64,000 bases of DNA from Lysinibacillus sp. FSL W8-0992 (GTDB lineage Bacteria > Bacillota > Bacilli > Bacillales_A > Planococcaceae). Of the stretch, positions 8,577 through 18,499 are shown piece by piece. Position 1 is the stretch's first letter, and each line of letters begins with the position of its first letter. Position numbers and translations under genes: made by a program. The stretch is taken from NCBI RefSeq assembly GCF_038008685.1, contig NZ_JBBOZQ010000001.1, forward strand, positions 2,480,001 through 2,544,000, read 5' to 3'. Under the pieces are notes generated by a model. It saw nothing but the letters and a program-made list of their open reading frames with translations. It made no database searches and was not told the DNA's origin.

Positions 8577-10271
8577 ATGTGGCAAATAGCCATTGTTTGT
8601 ATGATTTATTTACCGCTTGTTATCTTAACGGGTCATTATCTTTTTCATGTAACGATGCATAAAAAAACATGGCTCGATCCAGTGATGGATAAAGTAGATG
8701 ATGTCATTTATAAATTATGTGGCATAAAGCAAGTGGATATGACCGGAAGACAATACGTGCTGTCGTTAATTATGTCAAATGCTTTGATGGTGTTCATTGG
8801 CTATATGCTGTTGCGCATTCAATCTTATCTGTTGTTAAACCCTAATGAAATTGAAAATATGGAGGCAACGCTATCCTTTAATACGATTATTTCGTTTATG
8901 ACAAACACAAATCTACAGCATTATAGTGGTGAATCGGGTTTAAGTTATTTGTCACAAATGCTCGTCATTATTTTTATGATGTTCACATCAGCAGCGACAG
9001 GCTATGCAGCATGTATGGCGTTCTGCCGACGTTTAGTGGCAAAAAGTGATACTTTGGGCAATTTTTATGTAGATTTTGTACGTGTTATCACACGTGTATT
9101 AATGCCAATTTCAATTGTAGTTGCCATTATTTTAGTATCGCAAGGTTCGCCTCAAACATTAAGTGCGAATAAAACCGTCCAAACAATCGAAGGAAAGATG
9201 CAAGATATCGCACTTGGACCTGTTGCATCGCTTGAATCGATTAAACATGTTGGTACAAATGGAGGAGGCTTTAATGGAGCCAATTCGACGACTCCTTTTG
9301 AAAACCCTTCAGTTATATCCAACATCGTAGAAATGCTATCTATGATGTTGCTACCTGGGGCTTGTGTTATAGCATTTGGCTTGATGGTTGCTTATAGAAA
9401 AAAGAAGACGATAGTTGGTAAGCAAGGGCTAGCAATCTTTGGTGCCATGAGTATGCTGTTTCTAATTGGACTAGTAACAGTATACATAGCTGAGCGTGCT
9501 GGAAATCCACTTATTAGTGAGCTAGGTATTACACAGGAACTTGGCAGTATGGAAGGAAAAGAAATGCGTTTTGGTATAGCACAATCGGCTCTGTTCACTG
9601 CTGTCACAACTGCTTTTACAACTGGCTCTGTCAATAATATGCATGATACTTTAACACCGCTTGGTGGTCTTGTGCCGATGTTTAACATGATGGTAAACGT
9701 TGTATTCGGTGGTAAAGGCGTTGGGCTAATGAACATGATGATGTATGTGCTACTGACAATTTTTATTGCGTGTTTAATGATAGGCCGCACCCCACAATTT
9801 TTAGGAAAGAAAATTGAGGAAAAGGAAATGAAGCTTATAGCGCTTTGTATTTTAATTCATCCTGCCATCATCCTGCTATTTTCTGGGCTCGCTGTTGCTA
9901 CGACAGCAGGAGTGGCGGGCATAACAAATCCAGGAGCGCATGGTTTATCGCAGGTGTTATATGAATTTGCTTCAGCATCTGCCAACAATGGCTCTGGCTT
10001 TGAAGGATTAGCCGATAACTCGACATTTTGGAATGTATCGACAGGGCTAGCGATGTTTTTCGGACGCTATTTAACCATCATAATTCAATTGGCAATTGCT
10101 TCGTTACTTGCTAAAAAAATGTTGCATAGCGATTCAATTGGAACATTGAAAACAGATACATCGATGTTTACATTTTTGCTTGTAGGAATTGTACTAATGA
10201 TTGGTGCATTGACATTCTTACCATCATTGGCACTTGGTCCAATTACAGAGCATTTACAAATACATTCCTGA
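8577..10271 (+). CDS. kdpA: KdpA, potassium-translocating subunit
   Basis: Channel-like subunit of the Kdp P-type ATPase that selects and translocates potassium across the membrane. It has about ten membrane helices and the four selectivity-filter regions of the SKT superfamily: TNLQHYSGE, GTNGGGFNGANS, TTGSVNNMHDTL and SANNGSGFEGL. The length of 564 aa is normal. AGGAGG (8563-8568) lies eight bases before the ATG. It is followed by kdpB after 15 bases, so the operon is tight. Confidence 0.97.
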   Translation: MWQIAIVCMIYLPLVILTGHYLFHVTMHKKTWLDPVMDKVDDVIYKLCGIKQVDMTGRQYVLSLIMSNALMVFIGYMLLRIQSYLLLNPNEIENMEATLSFNTIISFMTNTNLQHYSGESGLSYLSQMLVIIFMMFTSAATGYAACMAFCRRLVAKSDTLGNFYVDFVRVITRVLMPISIVVAIILVSQGSPQTLSANKTVQTIEGKMQDIALGPVASLESIKHVGTNGGGFNGANSTTPFENPSVISNIVEMLSMMLLPGACVIAFGLMVAYRKKKTIVGKQGLAIFGAMSMLFLIGLVTVYIAERAGNPLISELGITQELGSMEGKEMRFGIAQSALFTAVTTAFTTGSVNNMHDTLTPLGGLVPMFNMMVNVVFGGKGVGLMNMMMYVLLTIFIACLMIGRTPQFLGKKIEEKEMKLIALCILIHPAIILLFSGLAVATTAGVAGITNPGAHGLSQVLYEFASASANNGSGFEGLADNSTFWNVSTGLAMFFGRYLTIIIQLAIASLLAKKMLHSDSIGTLKTDTSMFTFLLVGIVLMIGALTFLPSLALGPITEHLQIHS

Positions 10272-10286
10272 TGAGGAGAGAATTAA

Positions 10287-12350
10287 ATGGAAACTGTAAG
10301 AAAAAGCTTTATTTCGAGCGATATAATGAAGCAATCCATGATTGGCGCGTTGAAAAAATTTAATCCATTTTATATGATCAAAAATCCCGTAATGTTCGTT
10401 GTAGAGGTCGGATTTATCTTTGTGCTATTGTTATTGTTTTTCCCCAATATACTTGGGAGTGGGGGAGGCGAGCATGATCGACTCTATAATGTTATTGTAG
10501 CTATTATTCTTTTTGTGACGATATTATTTGCTAATTTTGCAGAGTCTATAGCAGAAGGGCGAGGTAAGGCTCAAGTTCAAACGTTAAAAAATACAAAAAC
10601 AATTACACAGGCACGAGTTCTTTTAGCGGATGGTTCGGAAATAATGAAACAGGCACATGAGCTGAAAAAGGGAGATATTGTATTAGTTCAAGCAGGGGAG
10701 GTCATTCCAAACGACGGCGAGGTAATTAAAGGGATTGCAACAGTCGATGAATCGGCTATTACGGGTGAGTCAGCACCTGTCGTAAAAGAACGAAGTGGTG
10801 ACTTTTCATCTGTTACAGGTGGAACGACTGTCACAAGTGATTGGCTCATAATTGAAATTACTTCACTGCCAGGAGAGTCATTTTTAGATAAAATGATTAC
10901 GCTTATAGAAGGGGCTAGTCGAAAAAAAACACCCAATGAAATTGCGTTAAATACATTGTTAGTAAGTTTAACGATGATTTTCTTATTAGTTGTCGTGACG
11001 TTATATCCTATGACGACTTATTTAAATGTTCACATCTCTATTGCAACATTAATTGCACTAACGGTTTGTTTAATTCCAACTACAATCGGTGGCTTACTTT
11101 CCGCCATTGGTATTGCTGGAATGGACCGTGTGACACAGTTTAATGTTATTGCGATGTCAGGAAGAGCTGTAGAAGCGTGCGGTGACGTAGACACACTAAT
11201 ATTAGATAAAACAGGAACAATCACTTATGGCAATCGCATGGCATCTGAGTTTCTACCTGTAAAGGGAGTAGCACCTCTAACATTGATGCAAGCTGCATGG
11301 CTTAGTTCCTTAACCGATGACACACCTGAAGGGAAATCTATATTATCGTTGGCATGCGATTTAGGTGTGAATACGACAGATGAAAAACAAATCATTACAA
11401 CAAGTGAGCATATGGCATTTTCTGCACAAACACGGATGAGTGGCTTAAATTTGAAGGATGGCACAAAAATTCGTAAAGGGGCTTACGATACGATTAAACA
11501 AGAAAGCATCGCTGCAGGGCATCCTATCCCTCGAAATTTGGAGCAGTTAGTCCATCAAGTATCATCTGTTGGGGGGACACCACTTGTTGTGTCGATGAAT
11601 AATAATATTTTAGGCGTAATCCATCTTAAAGATGTTGTAAAATCGGGTTTAAAAGAACGATTTGAACAATTGCGGGCAATGGGCATTAAAACAATTATGT
11701 GTACAGGTGATAATCCACTAACAGCAGCGGCTATAGCTAAAGAATCAGGAGTGGATAGCTTTATTGCTGAAAGTAAGCCTGAGGACAAAATAAAGGTCAT
11801 AAAAGATGAACAGGCACTTGGGAAAGTTGTTGCGATGACAGGGGACGGAACGAATGATGCACCTGCTTTGGCGCAGGCAAATGTTGGTCTTGCCATGAAT
11901 TCAGGGACGAATGCAGCAAAAGAGGCTGCAAACATGGTAGATTTAGATTCAAACCCAACTAAAATAATCGAAGTTGTAGAGATTGGGAAACAATTATTGA
12001 TGACGCGTGGCGCACTTACTACATTTAGTATTGCAAATGATGTTGCGAAATACTTTGCGATTATCCCTGCTATGCTGATGGTGGCAGTACCAGAAATGAG
12101 CTCACTTAATATTATGCAACTCTATTCACCAACAAGTGCCATCATTTCTGCTTTAATTTTTAACGCGGTCATTATTCCGTTATTAATTCCTATAGCGTTA
12201 AAGGGTGTAAAGTATAAGCCGATGAGCGCTGCAAAATTATTACAGAAAAACTTGTTCATTTATGGACTCGGTGGCATCTTTGCCCCCTTTATCGGGATAA
12301 AGGTGATTGATTTACTAGTAGGGCCACTGTTAACCATGCTTGGGCTATAG
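10287..12350 (+). CDS. kdpB: KdpB, ATP-hydrolysing P-type ATPase subunit
   Basis: Catalytic subunit that hydrolyses ATP to drive potassium uptake through KdpA. The P-type hallmarks are all present: TGES at 159-162 in the actuator domain, the phosphorylated Asp307 in [19 protein letters not shown], and [18 protein letters not shown] in the hinge. Ser162 of TGES is the residue reported as an inhibitory phosphorylation site in E. coli KdpB, and it is conserved here. It is 687 aa long with membrane helices near both ends. The gene is 15 bases after kdpA and 12 bases before kdpC. Confidence 0.97.
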   Translation: METVRKSFISSDIMKQSMIGALKKFNPFYMIKNPVMFVVEVGFIFVLLLLFFPNILGSGGGEHDRLYNVIVAIILFVTILFANFAESIAEGRGKAQVQTLKNTKTITQARVLLADGSEIMKQAHELKKGDIVLVQAGEVIPNDGEVIKGIATVDESAITGESAPVVKERSGDFSSVTGGTTVTSDWLIIEITSLPGESFLDKMITLIEGASRKKTPNEIALNTLLVSLTMIFLLVVVTLYPMTTYLNVHISIATLIALTVCLIPTTIGGLLSAIGIAGMDRVTQFNVIAMSGRAVEACGDVDTLILDKTGTITYGNRMASEFLPVKGVAPLTLMQAAWLSSLTDDTPEGKSILSLACDLGVNTTDEKQIITTSEHMAFSAQTRMSGLNLKDGTKIRKGAYDTIKQESIAAGHPIPRNLEQLVHQVSSVGGTPLVVSMNNNILGVIHLKDVVKSGLKERFEQLRAMGIKTIMCTGDNPLTAAAIAKESGVDSFIAESKPEDKIKVIKDEQALGKVVAMTGDGTNDAPALAQANVGLAMNSGTNAAKEAANMVDLDSNPTKIIEVVEIGKQLLMTRGALTTFSIANDVAKYFAIIPAMLMVAVPEMSSLNIMQLYSPTSAIISALIFNAVIIPLLIPIALKGVKYKPMSAAKLLQKNLFIYGLGGIFAPFIGIKVIDLLVGPLLTMLGL

Positions 12351-12362
12351 GAGGAAAATGAC

Positions 12363-13004
12363 ATGAATAGATTTTGGGACAGCGCAAAGCAAGCATTATT
12401 TGTATCATTAACAATGTTTGTATTATGTGGTTTGATTTATCCTTTTACTGTGACTGGCATTGCACAAGGGCTATTTAATGAGCAGGCAAATGGTAGCATT
12501 GTTGAAGTTGATGGCAAAGCTGTTGGTTCAGAACTGCTAGGGCAAGCCTTTACATCACCAGCATTTTTTGGGGGACGTGTTTCTTCTATTAATTATAATG
12601 TATATGCAAAGGAAGATATTGTACCAGATGAACATGGCGCAACTGTTTATGGAGGAGTTAGCTCAGGTACCTTTAACTATGCACCGTCCAATCCAGAATT
12701 AATAAAACGAATAGATGAAGACATTCAGTCATTTTTAGAGGCGAATCCAACAGTCAAACGACAAGAGATTCCTGCTGATTTAATGACAGCCTCAGGGTCA
12801 GGTTTAGATCCGCATATTAGTGTGCAAGCAGCACAAATTCAAATTAACCGAATTGCAAATGCAAGCGGGCTGTCAGTGAAGGAAATTGAAGAAATTGTGG
12901 AGATTAATACAGAAGGACGCACGCTCGGTGTATTTGGAGAAGAGAAAGTAAACTTTTTAATGGCGAATTTAGATATTTTCAAAAAGATGAAGCAATACGA
13001 ATAG
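12363..13004 (+). CDS. kdpC: KdpC, K+ ATPase accessory subunit
   Basis: Single-span subunit required for assembly and ATP affinity of the Kdp complex. One N-terminal membrane helix (residues 12-32) is followed by the KdpC extracytoplasmic domain with SELLGQAF, FFGGRVSS, SGSGLDPHIS and the TEGRTLGVFGE ending. It has the usual length for the Gram-positive family (213 aa). It starts 12 bases after kdpB and is the last gene before the operon terminator. Confidence 0.95.
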   Translation: MNRFWDSAKQALFVSLTMFVLCGLIYPFTVTGIAQGLFNEQANGSIVEVDGKAVGSELLGQAFTSPAFFGGRVSSINYNVYAKEDIVPDEHGATVYGGVSSGTFNYAPSNPELIKRIDEDIQSFLEANPTVKRQEIPADLMTASGSGLDPHISVQAAQIQINRIANASGLSVKEIEEIVEINTEGRTLGVFGEEKVNFLMANLDIFKKMKQYE

Positions 13005-13030
13005 GCGATACAAAGCATTTATTTATACGG

Positions 13031-13075
13031 GCAGATAGAGAAAAGGGTGTAGCATAATTTTCTCTATCTGCTTTT
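13031..13075 (+). terminator. Rho-independent terminator of the kdp operon
   Basis: GCAGATAGAGAAAA pairs exactly with TTTTCTCTATCTGC across a 13-nt loop, followed by TTTT. It starts 27 bases after the kdpC stop. It would also terminate the minus-strand relic that ends at 13098. Confidence 0.9.
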
Positions 13076-13097
13076 AAAGATATGAAACGAAGCTCTA

Positions 13098-13336
13098 TCA
13101 TTGTGAGTTAACAAGAATATGAATATGATTTTTCTCTTGCATTAACGCTTTTTTACTTAAATAAAGGGATTGTTCGACTGCAATAAAGATTGGCCGAGCT
13201 GCATACCCATGTAAATCACCCCACAAATTTCTGTCCAATGTACTTTCATTTTTACTTTTCCATGTGCAATGGCAGGCTCTTCAATATTTTCTACACGGAT
13301 ATCTCTCGCTTTATACCATCTTGCTGCTTTCATCAT
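13098..13336 (-). pseudogene. Collapsed (R,R)-butanediol dehydrogenase gene (bdhA-like)
   Basis: Read leftward from ATG 13333, after an AGGTTGAT ribosome site, the frame gives MKAARWYKARDIRVENIEEP and then GKVKMKVHWTEICG, the N-terminus of zinc-dependent butanediol dehydrogenases. One base is missing near 13216-13220. Reading on in the shifted frame gives DLHGYAARPIFI and VEQSLYLSKK, again matching that family (DLHEY..GPIFIPV). This joins directly to ALMQEKNHIHILVNSQ and a stop, which resembles the extreme C-terminus (EKSQVKILVRPNK). About 270 internal codons, with the cofactor domain and zinc ligands, are therefore deleted. The relic lies between kdpC and cshB and cannot be functional. The family comparison is from memory. 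Confidence 0.75.
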
Positions 13337-13595
13337 CTATCAACCTCAGCATGTGGAAACTATTCAAATTATTAGTTGGATAAAAATACGAAAAGTTCAT
13401 TGGATTTTTTTGCATTATTCACACTTTACATTTTTCATTGCATAATAGTCGCAATTAAAGTAAGTTTGTTAAGGGTTAGCGTTGCATCGATGAAAAAAAC
13501 AAGAGAATATTGTAAATGCTTATGTTAATAGTACGGAAACATACCTAAAAGGCCGAATCATGGTACAATGGGAAAGATGTAAGGAGGAACGAATT

Positions 13596-14897
13596 ATGTC
13601 AAAATATACTGATTATAATTTTCAGCCATTTTTGCAGGACGCAATTGCAAAGCTTGGCTTCACAGAACCAACACCAATACAAAAGGAAATTATTCCGCTA
13701 ATACTTAAAGGGAAAAGTGCGATTGGTCAAGCACATACAGGGACAGGGAAAACGCATAGTTTCCTTATTCCAATCGTGCAACGCATTCAAGTTGACAAGC
13801 AAGAAGTACAAGCTGTTATTACTTCGCCAACACGAGAGCTTGCTCAACAAATTTTTGATGCGTTAAATCAATTAATAGAAGGAACAGAGATTCAAGCGAA
13901 ATTATTTATTGGGGGTACGGACAAACAACGCTCCATTGATAAGTTAAAAACGCAACCACAAATCGTTGTTGGTACACCAGGACGTATTCGTGATCTTGTT
14001 TCAGCTCAAGCGTTATTTGTGCATACGGCACCAATTTTAGTTGTGGATGAAGCGGACCTAGCGTTCGATATGGGCTTTATCGAAGAAATTGATGGCTTTG
14101 CTTCTCAAATGCCAGAAAAACTTGAAATGTTCGTGTTCTCTGCAACAATTCCAGAACGTCTACAGCCATTCCTAAAAAAATACATGGAAGCACCTGTACA
14201 CATTCATATGAACGATAAACGTCCAGTAGCAGAAGGTATTGACTTTGTGCTTGTGCCTGTTCGTTCGAAATCACGCAACAAACGTTTACTAGATGTCATT
14301 GAAGGCATTAACCCGTTTTTAGCGGTCATTTTTACGAATACACGTAAAAATGCAGAGCATGTTGCTGGCTATTTAAACGAGCAAGGAATTCGCTGTGGTC
14401 AAATTCATGGTGATTTAACCCCTCGTGATCGTAAAAAAATGATGAAGCAAGTTCGCGATTTAGAGTTTCAATATATCGTGGCAACAGATCTTGCTGCGCG
14501 TGGTATCGATATTCAAGGGATTTCACATGTCATTAACTATGAAATTCCAGAAGATCTAGAATTCTTTATTCACCGTGTTGGACGAACAGCACGTGCAGGT
14601 AATAAAGGAACGGCGATTACATTATTTGAGCCTTCAGACGAGGACGCATTAGCACGCATTGAGAAAATGGGTATTCCGTTTGAACAAAAGGATGTCAAAG
14701 ATGGTGAATGGTCTGAACTAAAAGAACGTCATGCGCGTAAAAACCGAGTGAAGCACGAAAATGAAATTGATGTAAAAGCAAAATCTTTAGTGCGCAAACC
14801 GAAAAAAGTAAAACCAGGCTACAAACGTAATATGAAATGGGAAATGGAAAAGATTAAAAAACGCGAACGTCGCATAAAAGCACGCGGCAAAAAATAA
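13596..14897 (+). CDS. cshB: DEAD-box RNA helicase CshB
   Basis: ATP-dependent RNA helicase used in cold-shock growth and RNA turnover. From ATG 13596 it is 433 aa. It has the Q motif FTEPTPIQ, Walker A AHTGTGKT (46-53), PTRELAQQ, DEAD at 151-154, SAT at 182-184 and HRVGRTARAG in the second RecA domain. A lysine- and arginine-rich tail should bind RNA. AAGGAGG lies eight bases before the start; an in-frame ATG at 13560 precedes that site and is rejected. Pairing with nfo 12 bases downstream matches yqfR-yqfS of B. subtilis, which supports CshB over other helicases. The upstream gap 13337-13595 shows no other gene. Confidence 0.93.
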   Translation: MSKYTDYNFQPFLQDAIAKLGFTEPTPIQKEIIPLILKGKSAIGQAHTGTGKTHSFLIPIVQRIQVDKQEVQAVITSPTRELAQQIFDALNQLIEGTEIQAKLFIGGTDKQRSIDKLKTQPQIVVGTPGRIRDLVSAQALFVHTAPILVVDEADLAFDMGFIEEIDGFASQMPEKLEMFVFSATIPERLQPFLKKYMEAPVHIHMNDKRPVAEGIDFVLVPVRSKSRNKRLLDVIEGINPFLAVIFTNTRKNAEHVAGYLNEQGIRCGQIHGDLTPRDRKKMMKQVRDLEFQYIVATDLAARGIDIQGISHVINYEIPEDLEFFIHRVGRTARAGNKGTAITLFEPSDEDALARIEKMGIPFEQKDVKDGEWSELKERHARKNRVKHENEIDVKAKSLVRKPKKVKPGYKRNMKWEMEKIKKRERRIKARGKK

Positions 14898-14909
14898 GGA
14901 GGCATATAT

Positions 14910-15803
14910 ATGTTACTTGGCTCACACGTTTCAATGAGCGGTAAAGAAATGCTGCTCGGCTCTAGTAAAGAAGCTCTTTCTTATGGTGCTAACACCTTTA
15001 TGATTTACACGGGTGCTCCACAAAACACGCGTCGAAAACCAATTGCAGATCTTAATATTATGAATGGTCTATTACACATGAAAGAGCATGGCATGACCAA
15101 TATTGTTGTGCACGCCCCATATATTATAAATATTGCAAACACTGAAAAACCTGAAACCTTCCGTCTTGGTGTAGATTTTCTACAATCAGAAATTGAGCGC
15201 ACTGCTGCATTGGAAGCAACACAAATTGTTTTACATCCTGGTGCACATGTGGGCGCAGGAGCAGATGCAGGTATTGCCAAAATTATTGAAGGTTTAAATG
15301 AAGTGCTTTCACAAGACTTTCCCGTACAAATTGCATTAGAAACAATGGCAGGTAAGGGAACAGAGTGTGGGCGTTCTTTCGATGAACTTGCAAAAATTAT
15401 TGATGGTGTTACACATAATGAACGACTTTCTGTATGCTTTGATACATGCCATACGCATGATGCTGGCTACAATATTGTCGAAGATTTTGATGGTGTGTTA
15501 AACGAGTTTGATAAGATTATTGGTGTGGATCGTATTAAGGTCCTTCATATAAATGATTCTAAAAATGTTCGTGGCGCAGGGAAAGACCGTCATGAAAATA
15601 TTGGCTTTGGGCATATCGGATTTGATGCTTTAAAATACGTAGTCCACCATCCTCAATTGATGGACGTGCCAAAAATATTAGAAACACCATTTGTTGCATT
15701 AAACAGTGATGCTAAATCAAAAACAGCACCTTATAAATATGAAATTGAGATGTTACGTAGTGGCGAATATAAACCTGAACTTATTGACGCCCTACGAGGA
15801 TAA
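14910..15803 (+). CDS. nfo: Endonuclease IV (AP endonuclease)
   Basis: Zinc-dependent apurinic/apyrimidinic endonuclease for base excision repair, TIM-barrel fold, 297 aa. Metal ligands can be placed at His68 (VVHAPY), His109 (LHPGAH), Glu144 (ALETMAG), Asp178 and His181 ([13 protein letters not shown]), His213 (LHINDSKN), Asp226 and His228 (KDRHENIG), and the Glu in ILETPF. AAGGAGG precedes the ATG by nine bases. It is cotranscribed with cshB and followed at once by a terminator. In B. subtilis nfo is partly under SigG control in the forespore; no such promoter was recognised here. Confidence 0.97.
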   Translation: MLLGSHVSMSGKEMLLGSSKEALSYGANTFMIYTGAPQNTRRKPIADLNIMNGLLHMKEHGMTNIVVHAPYIINIANTEKPETFRLGVDFLQSEIERTAALEATQIVLHPGAHVGAGADAGIAKIIEGLNEVLSQDFPVQIALETMAGKGTECGRSFDELAKIIDGVTHNERLSVCFDTCHTHDAGYNIVEDFDGVLNEFDKIIGVDRIKVLHINDSKNVRGAGKDRHENIGFGHIGFDALKYVVHHPQLMDVPKILETPFVALNSDAKSKTAPYKYEIEMLRSGEYKPELIDALRG

Positions 15804-15807
15804 TCAA

Positions 15808-15857
15808 ACCGTAGACAAACGCAAAAAAATTTGTGTGTGTCTACGGTATTTTTTTTA
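15808..15857 (+). terminator. Terminator of cshB-nfo
   Basis: ACCGTAGACA pairs with TGTCTACGGT, with further pairing inside the loop, followed by a run of T. It starts five bases after the nfo stop. Confidence 0.9.
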
Positions 15858-16046
15858 GTAATGAAACATGGAAATAAGCACTTTCCACTTTGTAAGAGTC
15901 CAAATTCATCCGAAAAATATCTTGCAAAAACGAGACATATTCTTTGAATTGTTAAATATAGGAAGGTATTTGTTAATATTGTATTGTAAATTGATATGTT
16001 AAAATGAGACAATCTGAAAGACACAGCACTTTTAGAGGATGATCTT

Positions 16047-16484
16047 ATGAAAATTTCAATAGAAGAAATAAGCAAAGAACTGATAGAAGAAATACTTATC
16101 AGGTGCCATGAAGTAGATGAAGAAATACTTGAAATTGTTAATAAGCTGAAAACTGAAACCCCTCTTATACTCGGATATCAAAATGATGGCGTTCATCGAA
16201 TTAATGTTAGGGACATCTATTATTTCGAAGCAGTTGATGGAAAGGTTTTTAGTTACTGCAAGGATAACGTTTTTGAGGTAAAACATAAGCTATATGAATT
16301 AGAAGAGGTATGCAAAGAAGTTCATTGTTTTCGGGCATCCAAATCAACAATAGTAAACATAGCTAAAATTGCATCTATTCACCCGTCTATAAGTGGCCGA
16401 TTCGTAGCGGTACTTGATAATGGGGAACGTCTTGTTGTATCAAGGCAGTATGTGCCTGTCCTTAAAAAAATGCTAGGATTGTAA
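16047..16484 (+). CDS. LytTR-domain DNA-binding regulator
   Basis: 145-aa transcription regulator. Residues 1-45 form an acidic helical segment with no receiver domain, and about 50-145 form a LytTR domain, recognisable from DIYYFEAVDGKVFSY, FRASKSTIVN and SGRFVAVLDNGERLVVSRQY. Stand-alone LytTR proteins of this size are normally encoded with a small DUF3021 membrane protein, as here, which restrains or modulates them. The likely targets are the pair itself and perhaps a nearby transporter or envelope gene. GAGGATGATC precedes the ATG. Confidence 0.9.
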   Translation: MKISIEEISKELIEEILIRCHEVDEEILEIVNKLKTETPLILGYQNDGVHRINVRDIYYFEAVDGKVFSYCKDNVFEVKHKLYELEEVCKEVHCFRASKSTIVNIAKIASIHPSISGRFVAVLDNGERLVVSRQYVPVLKKMLGL

Positions 16485-16496
16485 TAGGAGGTTAAT

Positions 16497-16931
16497 ATGA
16501 AGTTTTTCGAAATTGTGCAAAAGATCGTTAAAGATTTCTTAATCATCTTCGCATCCATCATCATTATTATTACTATTTTACGGCAAATCTTTTATCCTGA
16601 ATTAGCGTTTGATTTAATATCAATCTATATTATTATGGCATTTTCATTTTTAAGTGCATTATTAGGATTAATGTTGTATCTAGCTCATGATATAAGCGAG
16701 ACAAAAATGCGTATAAGAATTGTTCTTCATTTTTTTACACTGGAACTATTATTAATTGCCCTCGCTTGTGGCTTGGATATTGTAAACAATGCAACAGAGG
16801 TCATTATTTTGGCACTACAAATTGCATTCATCTATATTTTAGTTCGTCTACTGTCATGGAATAATGATAAAAAAGAAGCCCAAAAAATCAACGAAAAACT
16901 AAAGACGTTTAAAAAAGACATTACCCAATAA
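16497..16931 (+). CDS. DUF3021 family membrane protein
   Basis: 144-aa protein with four predicted membrane helices (about residues 13-34, 40-65, 74-96 and 100-118) and a charged cytoplasmic tail. It starts 12 bases after the LytTR gene with AGGAGG in front, so the two form one operon. DUF3021 proteins are regular partners of LytTR regulators in Firmicutes. The function is thought to be regulatory and no catalytic motif is visible. Confidence 0.8.
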   Translation: MKFFEIVQKIVKDFLIIFASIIIIITILRQIFYPELAFDLISIYIIMAFSFLSALLGLMLYLAHDISETKMRIRIVLHFFTLELLLIALACGLDIVNNATEVIILALQIAFIYILVRLLSWNNDKKEAQKINEKLKTFKKDITQ

Positions 16932-16968
16932 AATAATAAATTAGCAGTTTTTCTACAAAAAATAGTTA

Positions 16969-16997
16969 GCGGTAAGCATATAGCTTACTGCTTTTTT
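16969..16997 (+). terminator. Terminator of the LytTR-DUF3021 operon
   Basis: GCGGTAAGC and GCTTACTGC form a 9-bp stem with one G-T pair and a 5-nt loop, followed by TTTTTT. Confidence 0.85.
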
Positions 16998-17105
16998 ACA
17001 TCTTATTTGCTTGTAGATACAACTTACTGTTTTTCTATATACTTCCCTTCATCGATTTCTTATGATGAGTTCATAAAAAATTAATCGGAAGAAGGGGTAA
17101 CGACT

Positions 17106-18407
17106 ATGGGGACTTTATTATTATTAATCATGTTGATTTTCGAGATTGCGTTTGCTATTTACTGTATGGTGACAAAGCAAAACCATAAAAAAATGAAGAA
17201 TTGGGTAAGGGTTGCTGTGTTCATTACTTTTGTAATGCTTCTCCTTTCATCGGTAATTGATTGGAATTTCAGCTGGGCGATGCTTACAATTGTACTTTTC
17301 ATTTTCGCAGTAATGGGAATGGGTTCTCTTTTGTATAACAAGAGAAATAGGCAATACAAAACTTCATCTATAATATGGAAAACTATTGTAACGATATTGG
17401 TACTGTGCATAGCAAGTGCACCTGCAATTGTTTTTCCTCAATATAAATCACCAAAAGTGACTGGCACATATCAAGTCGCAACAGCTACTTACACATATAA
17501 AGACCAAAATCGGATTGAGGAATTTACTGATAAGGGGGACAACCGATTTGTTAATGTGGAGTTTTGGTATCCAAAAAATGCCGATAAATCATATCCTCTC
17601 CTTGTATTCTCACATGGTGCAAACGGTATAAGATCAAGCAATACGTCTACCTATACTGAACTTGCAAGTCATGGATATGTAGTCGCTTCAATCGACCATC
17701 CGTACCATTCTTTTTATACTGTTTCAGATGATGGAACAAAGGTACTTATTGATAAAGGTTTTAACAGGGAAGTAAGTAATTCAAATAAAGAAGGCATATA
17801 CACGAAGGAAGAAGTTTATGGTCTTATTCAAAAATGGATGAAGCTTCGAACAGACGATATGAATTTTGTCATTGATACAATACGTTCAAAAACTAAAGGT
17901 GACAATGATCCCCTTTATCAAGCTATCGATATAGAGAAAATAGGTGTGTTTGGACATTCAATGGGGGGTGCTGCAAGTGTTTGGCTTGGCGGAGAACGTA
18001 AAGATGTTCAGGCAGTTGTCAATATCGATGCCCCATTCTTTAGTGAGCTAGTTTATAAGAAAGAGATTGATGATTTTGTGGCAAGAGGGGAAGACTATAC
18101 AACACCACTACTTAATATTTATTCGGACGATGTTTGGAAGCAACTCGACAGCAACTCGATTTATATAGCGAACAAACCTGCCAATATCCATTTTAAAGAT
18201 GCATATACAGTTCATTTTCAAGGAGCAAAACATTTAAGCTTAACTGATTTACCACTTTTCTCTCCTATACTTGCAAATATGTTGCAAGGCGGAAAAGCGG
18301 ACATTGATAAATATTACGCAATTGAAACTGAAAATGAACTCATTCTTAACTTTTTTGACTTTGAATTAAAAGGCATTGGCCACTTTACTCATGAAGACAC
18401 TTATTAA
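17106..18407 (+). CDS. Membrane-anchored alpha/beta hydrolase (PAF-acetylhydrolase-like)
   Basis: 433-aa protein with three or four N-terminal membrane helices (about residues 1-110) and a C-terminal hydrolase domain predicted outside the membrane. The hydrolase part has FSHGANG as oxyanion loop, ASIDHPYH, the nucleophile elbow GHSMGG and a late histidine in GAKHLSLTD, the pattern of platelet-activating-factor acetylhydrolase and dienelactone hydrolases. The substrate is probably an ester or lipid, not defined by sequence. The ribosome site is GGAAGAAGGGG. It has its own upstream gap after the LytTR terminator, so it is probably a separate unit. Confidence 0.8.
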   Translation: MGTLLLLIMLIFEIAFAIYCMVTKQNHKKMKNWVRVAVFITFVMLLLSSVIDWNFSWAMLTIVLFIFAVMGMGSLLYNKRNRQYKTSSIIWKTIVTILVLCIASAPAIVFPQYKSPKVTGTYQVATATYTYKDQNRIEEFTDKGDNRFVNVEFWYPKNADKSYPLLVFSHGANGIRSSNTSTYTELASHGYVVASIDHPYHSFYTVSDDGTKVLIDKGFNREVSNSNKEGIYTKEEVYGLIQKWMKLRTDDMNFVIDTIRSKTKGDNDPLYQAIDIEKIGVFGHSMGGAASVWLGGERKDVQAVVNIDAPFFSELVYKKEIDDFVARGEDYTTPLLNIYSDDVWKQLDSNSIYIANKPANIHFKDAYTVHFQGAKHLSLTDLPLFSPILANMLQGGKADIDKYYAIETENELILNFFDFELKGIGHFTHEDTY

Positions 18408-18432
18408 TATTTTATCGGTAGCATGCAGTAGG

Positions 18433-18458
18433 CGGAACTATTTCGGTCCTTAAACGTC
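18433..18458 (+). promoter_or_regulatory. ECF sigma (SigM-like) promoter upstream of amj
   Basis: CGGAAC at 18433-18438 and CGTC at 18455-18458 are separated by exactly 16 nt. This fits the TGAAAC-N16-CGTC pattern of Bacillus extracytoplasmic-function sigma factors with two mismatches in the -35. It lies 41 bases before the amj start. amj of B. subtilis is a known SigM target. Confidence 0.6.
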
Positions 18459-18499
18459 TACATGTGAAATAATTGGAAAGTTAAGAGTAGGTATAGAGA

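Noticed and set aside
13190-13375. Plus-strand open frame of 61 codons
   Set aside because: It is antisense to the butanediol dehydrogenase relic, has no ribosome site, and its product resembles nothing known.
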